A DNA stretch of 64,000 nt, taken from contig NZ_JXJP01000003.1 of NCBI RefSeq assembly GCF_000826645.1, positions 186,001 through 250,000 of the forward strand, read 5' to 3'. Position numbers and translations under genes: made by a program. How positions within the stretch are numbered: the first letter of the stretch is position 1; each line of letters starts with the position of its first letter. Shown here one piece after another: positions 8,525 to 16,589 of the stretch. A model generated the notes under the pieces. The model saw nothing but the letters and a program-made list of their open reading frames with translations, had not been told where the DNA came from and ran no database searches. The DNA is from Psychroserpens mesophilus (GTDB lineage: Bacteria > Bacteroidota > Bacteroidia > Flavobacteriales > Flavobacteriaceae).

Positions 8525-9322
8525 ATGCTAGATTTTTTATTGACAAGTGATGCTATAATGGCATTGCTAACCCTAACGTTTTTAGAAATCATACTTGGTA
8601 TCGACAACATTGTATTTATTTCTATTGCTGCCAATAAACTCCCCGAAAACCAACGTTCTAAGGCAACAAATATCGGACTTTTATTAGCCATGGTTCAACG
8701 AATAATATTACTATTTTTTGTCTCCTTTCTGGTAGGTTTATCAAAACCATTTTTTACTCTAGAAAATTCATGGTTTGAAATACACATCAGTTGGCAGGCC
8801 ATTATTTTACTTACTGGAGGATTATTTTTAATCTATAAAAGCACTTCAGAAATAAGAGAAAAAGTTACAGATCCATCTCATGATGCTAATGAAGTTAAAA
8901 ACAAGAAAATCAAATCGCTTTCACAGGCGTTAACGCAAATTCTAATAATTGATTTTATTTTTTCTATTGATTCTATTTTAACTGCAGTTGGAATGACAAA
9001 TGGTTTACACCCAAATCACAATTACACCTTAGTCTTAATGATTATTGCTGTTGTGATATCGATAATTATCATGATCGCTTTTGCTAATCCCATACGAGTA
9101 TTTATAGAAAAAAATCCGAGTATTCAAATGCTAGGCTTGGCATTCTTAATTTTAATTGGATTTATGCTCATTACAGAAGCCGCACATTTATCACATACGG
9201 AATTTTTTGGCAATACTGTTGGCGCAATTCCTAAAGGTTATCTGTACTTTGCAATTGCATTCTCTTTGTTTGTAGAATTTTTGAATTATAAAACCACAAA
9301 TAGGAAATCTAAAAATTCATGA
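8525..9322 (+). CDS. TerC-family integral membrane protein
   Basis: A 265-residue membrane protein with about seven hydrophobic segments. It has the two acidic motifs of the TerC family, LGIDNIVFI (near 24-32) and FSIDSILTAVG (near 140-150), which contribute Asp residues inside the membrane. TerC proteins are linked to tellurite resistance and, in other bacteria, to metal ion efflux such as manganese; the ion is not deducible here. The gene starts one base after the lipoprotein gene and overlaps the following phosphatase-like gene by four bases (ATGA), implying translational coupling. Confidence 0.9.
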   Translation: MLDFLLTSDAIMALLTLTFLEIILGIDNIVFISIAANKLPENQRSKATNIGLLLAMVQRIILLFFVSFLVGLSKPFFTLENSWFEIHISWQAIILLTGGLFLIYKSTSEIREKVTDPSHDANEVKNKKIKSLSQALTQILIIDFIFSIDSILTAVGMTNGLHPNHNYTLVLMIIAVVISIIIMIAFANPIRVFIEKNPSIQMLGLAFLILIGFMLITEAAHLSHTEFFGNTVGAIPKGYLYFAIAFSLFVEFLNYKTTNRKSKNS

Positions 9323-9645
9323 ATATTCTTTTTGTTTGCTCAGCGAATAAACAACGTTCAAAAACGGCTGAAGATTACTTTTCTGAAAAATATTTAGAAC
9401 ACGCGTTTTATTCTGTGGGCACTAATGCCAAAATATGCCGAAAAGAAGGGACTAATTTAGTTTCAGAAATTGATTTAGACTGGGCAGACATTATATATGT
9501 TATGGAAGAAAAACACAGAAAAATCATAAATCAGCATACCAGTAACACCTACAATTCAAAAATTACTGTGCTTCATATTCCTGATATTTACAACTATTAT
9601 CAAAAAGAACTTTTAGAGCTTTTTGAAACAAAGGTTCTAATCTAA
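9319..9645 (+). CDS. Low-molecular-weight tyrosine phosphatase-like protein
   Basis: A 108-residue protein beginning MNILFVCSANKQRSKTAE, which has the P-loop C(x)5RS of low-molecular-weight protein tyrosine phosphatases (Cys7, Arg13). The typical DPYY-type acid loop is replaced by IPDIYNYY near residue 90, which keeps an Asp that could act as the general acid. It is shorter than the usual 150 residues, as in a compact subgroup. The start overlaps the TerC stop by four bases. Its last nine bases overlap the end of the convergent DUF3570 gene. Arsenate reductase of the same fold is an alternative, but the compact size argues against it. Confidence 0.75.
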   Translation: MNILFVCSANKQRSKTAEDYFSEKYLEHAFYSVGTNAKICRKEGTNLVSEIDLDWADIIYVMEEKHRKIINQHTSNTYNSKITVLHIPDIYNYYQKELLELFETKVLI

Positions 9646-10950
9646 CAGAAATTTAAAACCTGCTGAAATAATACTTGCACTCAACGTGTTATTTCTATCG
9701 TACTGCGTGTACTTTAAATCAATGCTTTTTAAACCCAATTTCCAGATGTGGAATTTTGTAAATATATCAGTATAGGTAGCACCCAGACTATATTGGTTGG
9801 CCGAATACTTTGACAAATCATAATCTGAAGTATAAAACTCATCTGTCGATACATGTTCTTCATAAGCAGCAAAATAATCTGCAGCCGTTTGGTTATAAAA
9901 ACGATATGAAGGATAGACCGTAAATTTGTCTGATAATTTAATAGGAATTTCAATACTAGCCGTATGAGACTTAATTCCCCAGTCATCATAATAATAGCGA
10001 TAAAATGTTCTTACCACAAAGGTTTCATTTATATAATAATGTAATCGTCCACCAATAGCAACCTTGAATCTTGAATCGGGTAATTGCTCAACATCATCAG
10101 CCAAATGAAAATCTTCAATAAAGGAATCTGCTACATCACTAAAATAAACACGCTGAAAAGGCGTTGATAATAATCCTTGTTGTTTGACAAAATCCAAAGC
10201 CAGAGACCCTTGTAACTTTTTAGATAATATTTGTGAGAAGCCAAACCCCAAAGCATAGGTGTTTCTTCCTTCGTCTTTAAAAGGCTTAAATGTAGGGTTA
10301 TAGTTAGAATTACCTGTAATTGTATAAAAACCAAATAGCTCATTACTCAATCCTTGACCATCACCAAAAGGTCTTAATTCGGTTGGATATATAGCATTCC
10401 AGGTATCAATAAAAACATTTCCATGGATACTGACCTCAGTATTTTTTTCATTAAACAATTTGGTATAACTTCCTCCAATTCCAATAGAAAAATAATCGTA
10501 TTCTGAAGACACCGATAATTTGGCAGACCATATATCATTTCTATCGTCTGAACTATGCGAATAGGAACCTGTTAGATTAGCCCATACATCGCCTTGTGAA
10601 GCTCCAGAACTGGCAACAAAAGCATTAGCTCTTCCACCACCATCAAAAGGACCTATATTGCTGGATGAAGCAGAAGTGTACGCTGAAATACCAGCATCAA
10701 TAGTTAAAACATCATCATCATTTAAAGGTATAGACACAACAAAAGCAGCGGTCATATCAGTTAATTCTTCGGTACCAATTCCTCCAGTCACAGCAGCATT
10801 AGAACCATCTTGGGTATAATAACTTGACAAGAAATCAATTTCAGTAGTTTCTAAAACTCTTTTTTTATAGGTACTTGTTGAATCCTGTGCTTGAGAGTAA
10901 CCTATTTGAAGCGATAACGAGAAAATAAGGCAGGTTAGTATAGTTTTCAA
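9637..10950 (-). CDS. DUF3570 outer-membrane beta-barrel protein
   Basis: A 437-residue protein with a signal peptide (cleavage near residue 19, GYSQ) and a mature part of repeated amphipathic beta strands, ending in a hydrophobic strand (AGFKFLLD). The pattern and neighbours fit DUF3570, a family of predicted outer-membrane proteins. Residues 115-118 read SGAS, resembling the motif that ApbE enzymes modify with FMN; a Ser-rich YTSASSS lies at 91-97. Whether either is modified is unknown. It is the last gene of a thioredoxin-apbE-DUF4266-DUF3570 operon, 18 bases after the DUF4266 gene. Confidence 0.82.
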   Translation of the reverse strand: MKTILTCLIFSLSLQIGYSQAQDSTSTYKKRVLETTEIDFLSSYYTQDGSNAAVTGGIGTEELTDMTAAFVVSIPLNDDDVLTIDAGISAYTSASSSNIGPFDGGGRANAFVASSGASQGDVWANLTGSYSHSSDDRNDIWSAKLSVSSEYDYFSIGIGGSYTKLFNEKNTEVSIHGNVFIDTWNAIYPTELRPFGDGQGLSNELFGFYTITGNSNYNPTFKPFKDEGRNTYALGFGFSQILSKKLQGSLALDFVKQQGLLSTPFQRVYFSDVADSFIEDFHLADDVEQLPDSRFKVAIGGRLHYYINETFVVRTFYRYYYDDWGIKSHTASIEIPIKLSDKFTVYPSYRFYNQTAADYFAAYEEHVSTDEFYTSDYDLSKYSANQYSLGATYTDIFTKFHIWKLGLKSIDLKYTQYDRNNTLSASIISAGFKFLLD

Positions 10951-10968
10951 AGTTTCCTGTTTATAATA

Positions 10969-11181
10969 TTAATTACAACCACAACCGCCACCTGTTTTTC
11001 CACCATTCCCACCTGCTGCAGCTTCTCTGTAAGAATGAAAAGTACTAATGTTTCTATCAGATTTTTTATCTGCTAAAAGCATATCTGGATCGTTAAGATT
11101 TACTTTTTCATACTCTTTAACGGCAACACAAGACGATAGCGATGTTAAAACTAAGGCGATGATACTAATACGTTTTATCAT
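10969..11181 (-). CDS. DUF4266 small lipoprotein with Gly-Cys tail
   Basis: A 70-residue lipoprotein: hydrophobic residues 5-14 and lipobox LSSC place the lipid-bearing Cys at about 18. The mature chain is only about 52 residues and ends in GGNGGKTGGGCGCN, the Gly-rich tail with two Cys and terminal Asn that typifies DUF4266. The function of the family is not known to me. The start codon overlaps the apbE stop (ATGA, four bases), so the two are translationally coupled. The tail looks like a handle for cofactor, metal or covalent attachment, which is speculative. Confidence 0.85.
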   Translation of the reverse strand: MIKRISIIALVLTSLSSCVAVKEYEKVNLNDPDMLLADKKSDRNISTFHSYREAAAGGNGGKTGGGCGCN

Positions 11182-12161
11182 ATTTTATTTATTTTGATAT
11201 TTGCTGAGGTGAATATATTTCCATTCTCATCAATAATAATACATTCAATATTTGGTAGCTGATTAATTCGATTTAAACCTACATCTTTTCCCATAACAAA
11301 AACTGAAGTAGATAATGCATCTGCAAGTTCAGCTTTAGGAGCAAAAACAGTAACACTGATAATTCCAGATGAAGGATACCCTGTTCTGGGATCAATAATG
11401 TGTGTATAACGTTTTCCGTTGAAGTTGACAAATTTCTCGTAATTACCTGATGTAACTACAGCTCCATTTGTAATTGGCAATAAGGCAAAGGCTTTATTTT
11501 TATTTAAAGGATTTGTTATCGCCACTTTCCAATCATCACCATTGGTTTGCTTTCCCCAGGTTGTCATATCACCTGAAGCATTAATTATACCTGCTTTTAC
11601 ACCATTTTCTATAAGAAGTGATTTTGCTTTATCTGCAGCATAACCTTTACCAATAGCGCCAAATCCAATTTTCATGCCTTTGAGTTTTAAGAACACTGTT
11701 GAATTACGATCATCTAAAATAATATTTTGGTAACCTACTTTACGCACTGACGATTTGATTTCTTCTTCATCTGGCATATGTGTCATGCTTCCGTCAAACT
11801 TCCAGATTTTATCTAAAGACGCATAAGATATATCAAATGCACCATCAGTAAGTTTAGTGATTGATAAGGAACGTTTAATCAAATCATATAATTCTCTATC
11901 AACTTTAGCAGCTTGAATTCCAGCATTATTGTTAATCTTAGAGGTTTGTGAATTGGGATCCCAAGAAGAGATAAGTGCTTCTATTCTTGATATTTCATCA
12001 ACAGCCAGATCAATATACAAATTAGCTTCAGTAGAATCTTTAGCCACTACAGTAATATCGAATCGACTTCCCATTAGTTTTAAGGTACGCTTGTAAGTGG
12101 CTTGCGCCTCAAGGTAAAGTGACGTGAAACATATGACTACTAATAAGCTATAAATTTTCAA
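11178..12161 (-). CDS. apbE: FAD:protein FMN transferase (ApbE)
   Basis: ApbE transfers FMN from FAD to a Ser/Thr of target proteins in the periplasm. This 327-residue copy has a signal peptide (cleavage near YLEAQ, residue 19) and the family motifs: MGSRFDI, SSWDPNSQTSKIN, FGAIGKGYAADKA, NASGDM, THIIDPRTGYP and ADALSTSVFVMG. The signal lacks a lipobox Cys. It starts seven bases after the thioredoxin-like gene and overlaps the DUF4266 gene. No classical FMN-binding-domain target is encoded next to it; the partner is probably one of the operon's own envelope proteins or lies elsewhere. Confidence 0.95.
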   Translation of the reverse strand: MKIYSLLVVICFTSLYLEAQATYKRTLKLMGSRFDITVVAKDSTEANLYIDLAVDEISRIEALISSWDPNSQTSKINNNAGIQAAKVDRELYDLIKRSLSITKLTDGAFDISYASLDKIWKFDGSMTHMPDEEEIKSSVRKVGYQNIILDDRNSTVFLKLKGMKIGFGAIGKGYAADKAKSLLIENGVKAGIINASGDMTTWGKQTNGDDWKVAITNPLNKNKAFALLPITNGAVVTSGNYEKFVNFNGKRYTHIIDPRTGYPSSGIISVTVFAPKAELADALSTSVFVMGKDVGLNRINQLPNIECIIIDENGNIFTSANIKINKI

Positions 12162-12168
12162 ATGGTTA

Positions 12169-12606
12169 TTAATTAAAAGATTCTAATAATTCAATATATG
12201 CTGAAGGAGTTGATTTTTTATACCCAGTAGACCCAAGCATCTTTCCATCTGCATTTAACACAACAACATAGGGAAAATATCCTTTATTATTAAATCGCTC
12301 TGCTAACTTATTATTGTGTTCTTGCTGATCTTCAGATAAAGCATTTTTTTTACGTTTAGGAAAGTCAGCTTTTAACATGACAAAATGCTCTTTTGCATAG
12401 CTTTTGAATTCATCAGTAGCCCAAATTTCTTTATCAAGCTTTATACATGGAGCACACCAATCTGAGCCCTGAAATACGAGTATAATGGTTTTTTGCTTTG
12501 CTTGTGCCTCAGTTTTTGCTTTTTCAAAATTGGTAAACCAATCTTGAGCATGAACTGTTGATAGTGTAGTAATCAATAATAAAGCTACTGTAAAAATAGT
12601 TTTCAT
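12169..12606 (-). CDS. Periplasmic thioredoxin-family protein
   Basis: A 145-residue thioredoxin-fold protein with a signal peptide (cleavage after VHAQ, residue 21). The redox motif is WCAPC in FQGSDWCAPCIKLDKEIW near residues 47-64. The cis-Pro region is GYFPYVVVLN, and it ends in a short helix. It would reduce or isomerise disulfides in the periplasm. As first gene of the operon with apbE and the DUF4266/DUF3570 genes, it may keep the Cys residues of the DUF4266 tail in the needed redox state; that role is inferred from context. Confidence 0.9.
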   Translation of the reverse strand: MKTIFTVALLLITTLSTVHAQDWFTNFEKAKTEAQAKQKTIILVFQGSDWCAPCIKLDKEIWATDEFKSYAKEHFVMLKADFPKRKKNALSEDQQEHNNKLAERFNNKGYFPYVVVLNADGKMLGSTGYKKSTPSAYIELLESFN

Positions 12607-12662
12607 AGTATGTTATTGGGTAAATTTATTTATTTAAACGCAATAACATGACAAATCTTACA

Positions 12663-12676
12663 TTGATATTTATCAA
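12663..12676. promoter_or_regulatory. FNR/Crp-type box upstream of the thioredoxin-apbE operon
   Basis: TTGATATTTATCAA is a perfect TTGAT-N4-ATCAA inverted repeat, the consensus of FNR-type sites. It sits in the 80-base gap between the Crp/Fnr gene and the thioredoxin gene, centred about 63 bases before the thioredoxin ATG. Confidence 0.65.
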
Positions 12677-12686
12677 CTTTTAAAAC

Positions 12687-13385
12687 TTACTTGAAATTAG
12701 CAACTTTAACAAGGCCTTCATAGTCTTGAATAAAAATACTACTGCGTTTGGTAGTAATGAGGTTTTCTTCCTTAAAGTCCTTTAACATTCTTACCACAGA
12801 TTCTTTTGCGGTACCAACCATGCTCGATAAATCATCTCTGTTAATCAAGATTTCAGTTTGATCTTGTGTTTTGTTTGCGAACTTTGTTTCTAAAATAAGA
12901 AGGTTTAAAGCAGCACGTTCTCTAACCGTATGTTTAGCCAAAATCTTTGTTGCATTAATATACACTCGAAATTCATGACTTAATTTTTTTAATAGACGTT
13001 GCGATAATTCATGAGACATATCTACTGCGTTTAAAAAAACAGATTCTGCAATAAATTCAATTTGACAATCTACTAAGGCAATTGCTGAATCGGCATAAGT
13101 TTCTCCACTTAGAACAGCATGATACCCTAGAAATTCATTTTCTCTGCATAAATAAAAAATATGCTGAGTTCCAAAATTTGTTTGAGTTAATTTTTTTACT
13201 TTACCTTTTTTGATCCAGTAGATTCCTTTAGGGTTTTCTCCTTCTTTAAAAATATAATCACCAGCTTTAAAATTTAAAATATTAGTACTGGATTTTAGAA
13301 TCTGACATACATCATTAGGAAGTCCATCAAGCAAATCTTGATTATTAAAACTGTATTGGTTGTTTAACAACTCGCTAATTTTCAT
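12687..13385 (-). CDS. Crp/Fnr-family transcriptional regulator
   Basis: A 232-residue protein. A cyclic-nucleotide-binding-like beta-roll occupies about 35-125 (FKAGDYIFKEGENPKGIYWI, then the GKVKKL turn). A long dimer helix is followed by a C-terminal winged HTH, with INRDDLSSMVGTAKESVVRM as the helix-turn-helix. The recognition helix keeps a Glu and an Arg in FNR/CRP-like positions. The N-terminus lacks the four-Cys Fe-S cluster of true FNR, and I cannot read the effector. It lies directly upstream of the thioredoxin-apbE operon on the same strand, with a TTGAT-N4-ATCAA box between them. Confidence 0.92.
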   Translation of the reverse strand: MKISELLNNQYSFNNQDLLDGLPNDVCQILKSSTNILNFKAGDYIFKEGENPKGIYWIKKGKVKKLTQTNFGTQHIFYLCRENEFLGYHAVLSGETYADSAIALVDCQIEFIAESVFLNAVDMSHELSQRLLKKLSHEFRVYINATKILAKHTVRERAALNLLILETKFANKTQDQTEILINRDDLSSMVGTAKESVVRMLKDFKEENLITTKRSSIFIQDYEGLVKVANFK

Positions 13386-13421
13386 AATCCATAGATATGT
13401 CTGTTTTTTTGAAGCATTTTT

Positions 13422-16070
13422 TTAAAACAATGTCACTTGACCTTTATCATCAACATCTAAATCATCATCGTCAGATTGTGATGAACCTTTTGATGACGCA
13501 TTAGAATCTGAAGATTCAACAATTTCATCAACTACTTCAATATCTACAGCAGGCACATCTTCTTGAGCTTCATATGGCAGTGGATCTAAAAGATTTATTT
13601 GATTGATTTTATCTTTTGTCAATTGATTTCCTAATGCAGAAATTCCTTTGACGGCAATAAATTCTTCAAGATTTACAGCTTCGTTATCCTTACGCTCTTT
13701 ACCTCGTTCTTTAGTGAATTCAATATCAGCAACTGGTTTCCAATCGGTTGAAACAATTTCCAAATGCGAATCTGGATGTTCAGATATAAACGATTCTTCT
13801 TTGCCTTCATTTTCAACTAAAAAACGCTTCACATAAAACAATTCCTTTTCACCATTATAATAAATAACAGAAATGGGTTTTTTAGGAATCCATTTTTCTA
13901 ATACGATCATATCATCGTCAAAATGCGTCGTAAGTTCAGGTAAAATGGTCTTGACATTGCCAGATTGCGTAATTATTAATAATCGATCCTCTCCTCGAAA
14001 TTCACCTATTAATTCACCTCTTCCATCAACATTAAGGCGTTGAACCGTGTCATCAAACCAAATTTTTCTAGGCTTTAATGTCGAAACTCCTTTTTCTTTT
14101 AATTCAATTTTCTTGACTGAATATTTTGTTACCAGATTTCCTTTTGAAGCACGACCTTTAATAAGAACATCTGCAAAATCAATATCCCATTTCAGTTTTT
14201 TAATACTTCCAACTTGTCGTAAATATATCGTAATGACTTCAGCTTCACCATTTGGATTTGCAGAGAAATACCAAACTTTTGAACCTTTGTTTCCATTAGT
14301 CATATCATATTCTCGATCACGAGTAACAGATGTAACAGCAAAGCGCTTGATATAAGTTGGACCTTTACTTCCATCGCGATAAATCATATTATAAATGGTA
14401 CGCTTGTCTTTTTTCTTAAAGACGGCAACATGAATGATATCTTTACCTACAAACGTTTTACTATCTACTTTGGTGACCATCATGGTTCCATCATTAGTAA
14501 ACACAATAATATCATCGATATCACTGCAATCACAAACGTATTCATCTCGTTTTAGCGACGTACCAATAAAACCTTCTTCTCTATTGACATAGAGTTTGGT
14601 ATTGCGAATGACAACTTTAGTGGCATCTACATCTTCAAAAGTTCTGATTTCAGTTTTACGTTCGCGACCCTCACCATACTCCTTCTTTAACCGCTCAAAA
14701 TAGGCTATCGAATAATCGATTAGGTTAGCAAGATGATGCTTTACCTCAGCAATTTGATCTTCAAGCGCATCTATTTTTTGCTGAGCTTTATCAATATCAA
14801 ATTTAGAAATCCGTTTAATTCTAATTTCTGTTAAACGCACAATATCCTCTTCAGTAATGGCGCGTTTTAAATGCTTAATATGTGGTTGCAAGCCTTTATC
14901 AATCGCACTAATTACACCTTCCCAAGTCTCTTGATCTTCAATATCACGATAAATTCGTTTTTCAATAAAGATTCGTTCCAAGGATGCAAAATGCCATTGC
15001 TCTTCAAACTCACCAAGTTTAATTTCTAAATTACTTTTTAAAAGCTGTACTGTATTATCTGTTGAGCGACGTAGCATTTCAGAAACACCAACGAAGAAAG
15101 GTTTATTATCTTCAATCACACAACCTAAAGGCGAAATAGAAGTTTCACAACCAGTAAAAGCATAAAGCGCATCAATAGTTTTATCAGGTGAAATGCCTGA
15201 TGGCAAATGGACTAAGATTTCAACATCAGCCGCTGTATTGTCTTCAATTTTTTTAATCTTGATTTTACCTTTATCATTCGCTTTTAGAATAGAATCAATC
15301 AATGAAGATGTATTGGTTCCGAAAGGAATTTCGGTAATAACAAGAGTGTTTTTATCCAATTGAGAAATTCTAGCTCTTACTCTAACTTTTCCGCCTCTTA
15401 AGCCATCTTTATAATCTGAAAAATCAGCGATACCTGCCGTTGGAAAATCAGGTAGTAATGTAAAACGTTTACCTTTTAAATGCTTAACTGAAGCATCAAT
15501 AAGTTCTATAAAATTGTGTGGTAGTATCTTAGTTGATAATCCAACTGCGATGCCTTCACCTCCTTGAGCTAATAGCAACGGAAACATCACTGGAAGATTT
15601 ACTGGCTCTTTTCGTCTTCCATCGTAACTAGCTTGCCACTCTGTGATTTTAGGATTATACACTACGTCTAAAGCAAACTTTGACAATCGAGCTTCAATAT
15701 ATCTTGAAGCAGCAGCTCTGTCTCCTGTAAGGATATTTCCCCAGTTCCCTTGAGTATCAATTAGCAAATCTTTCTGTCCGATTTGCACCATAGCATCTGC
15801 AATACTTGCGTCACCATGAGGATGATATTGCATCGTATGACCGACTATATTGGCAACTTTGTTGTAGCGACCATCGTCAAGGTCTTTCATAGAATGCATG
15901 ATACGACGCTGTACTGGCTTAAAACCATCTTCTATAGCAGGAACAGCCCGTTCTAGAATTACATAAGAGGCATAATCTAGAAACCAGTCCTTGTACATAC
16001 CAGTAACTTTGGTAATCGTTTCGTTATTATCGTCTTGTTCGTTTATTAAATCGTTGGTATCGTCACTCAT
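13422..16070 (-). CDS. parC: DNA topoisomerase IV subunit A
   Basis: An 882-residue type IIA topoisomerase A subunit that cleaves and rejoins DNA to decatenate chromosomes. The catalytic Tyr124 is in AAASRYIEARL, and the quinolone-region motif is HPHGDASIADAMV (83-95). After the winged-helix and tower regions the C-terminal beta-pinwheel is divergent, and the protein ends in a Ser/Asp-rich acidic tail. The pairing with parE on the same strand, rather than a gyrA-like GyrA box and partner, supports topoisomerase IV. The start follows the stop of a small membrane-protein gene by three bases. The position equal to E. coli GyrA Ser83 is Ala88. Confidence 0.93.
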   Translation of the reverse strand: MSDDTNDLINEQDDNNETITKVTGMYKDWFLDYASYVILERAVPAIEDGFKPVQRRIMHSMKDLDDGRYNKVANIVGHTMQYHPHGDASIADAMVQIGQKDLLIDTQGNWGNILTGDRAAASRYIEARLSKFALDVVYNPKITEWQASYDGRRKEPVNLPVMFPLLLAQGGEGIAVGLSTKILPHNFIELIDASVKHLKGKRFTLLPDFPTAGIADFSDYKDGLRGGKVRVRARISQLDKNTLVITEIPFGTNTSSLIDSILKANDKGKIKIKKIEDNTAADVEILVHLPSGISPDKTIDALYAFTGCETSISPLGCVIEDNKPFFVGVSEMLRRSTDNTVQLLKSNLEIKLGEFEEQWHFASLERIFIEKRIYRDIEDQETWEGVISAIDKGLQPHIKHLKRAITEEDIVRLTEIRIKRISKFDIDKAQQKIDALEDQIAEVKHHLANLIDYSIAYFERLKKEYGEGRERKTEIRTFEDVDATKVVIRNTKLYVNREEGFIGTSLKRDEYVCDCSDIDDIIVFTNDGTMMVTKVDSKTFVGKDIIHVAVFKKKDKRTIYNMIYRDGSKGPTYIKRFAVTSVTRDREYDMTNGNKGSKVWYFSANPNGEAEVITIYLRQVGSIKKLKWDIDFADVLIKGRASKGNLVTKYSVKKIELKEKGVSTLKPRKIWFDDTVQRLNVDGRGELIGEFRGEDRLLIITQSGNVKTILPELTTHFDDDMIVLEKWIPKKPISVIYYNGEKELFYVKRFLVENEGKEESFISEHPDSHLEIVSTDWKPVADIEFTKERGKERKDNEAVNLEEFIAVKGISALGNQLTKDKINQINLLDPLPYEAQEDVPAVDIEVVDEIVESSDSNASSKGSSQSDDDDLDVDDKGQVTLF

Positions 16071-16073
16071 TAA

Positions 16074-16553
16074 TTAAGAGGCTTTTTTATTTGCTTTAAC
16101 AATTTTTTTCAAGGATTGTCTTATGTATCTGCGTTTGCGTTTAGTAACTAAAGTAATATTAAATGTTTCTCGTCTTTTACCACCTCGAGAATCCTTAATA
16201 TAAATTGAAAGCGTCCTGTAGACAATATAATTTTTGAAACTATATGCCAGAAGACTTTCTTTTTCAAATTCTACGACTTTTTGTCGATAATTAAAATACT
16301 TAGAAATCAATAATCCTTTGTTAGTCATTATAACCTTAATGCCGTCACTATCATATTCAAAAAATTTGCATATGAAATGTATTAAGAAAAAGATTCCACC
16401 AAATACGATAGCAAAGGTAATGGAGCTCAAAGTTGTATTACCACTAAAAATCCGTAGGGACTTTATAAAAACAGGCAGAGCAATGGCTAAAACCAGTAAA
16501 ATGAAATATATAGATACAATTATATTTTTAACATTGGAATTGTTGGTACGCAT
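16074..16553 (-). CDS. Small two-helix membrane protein between parE and parC
   Basis: A 159-residue protein with two transmembrane segments near residues 10-30 and 42-62 and then a basic, beta-rich cytosolic domain (NKGLLISKYFNYRQKVVEFE, ending in RRYIRQSLKKIVKANKKAS). The layout resembles PH-like or YcxB-like membrane proteins, but I do not recognise the family. It is embedded in the topoisomerase IV operon, 36 bases after parE and three bases before parC, so it should be co-transcribed with them. Nothing in it suggests DNA binding apart from its many basic residues. Confidence 0.75.
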   Translation of the reverse strand: MRTNNSNVKNIIVSIYFILLVLAIALPVFIKSLRIFSGNTTLSSITFAIVFGGIFFLIHFICKFFEYDSDGIKVIMTNKGLLISKYFNYRQKVVEFEKESLLAYSFKNYIVYRTLSIYIKDSRGGKRRETFNITLVTKRKRRYIRQSLKKIVKANKKAS

Positions 16554-16589
16554 AAGTTTTTCTATCAGTTTTTAATTATCATAAAGATT

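Noticed and set aside
8458-8691. Minus-strand frame across the TerC gene start
   Set aside because: It covers the coupled lipoprotein-TerC junction on the opposite strand and has no recognisable content.
9729-10343. Reading frames inside the DUF3570 gene in other frames
   Set aside because: They overlap a full-length gene with signal peptide and barrel pattern, and their translations show no domain; they are shadow frames.
12687-13385. Crp/Fnr protein as a true oxygen-sensing FNR
   Set aside because: The N-terminal four-Cys cluster of FNR is missing, so only the subfamily assignment is kept although the nearby box is FNR-like.
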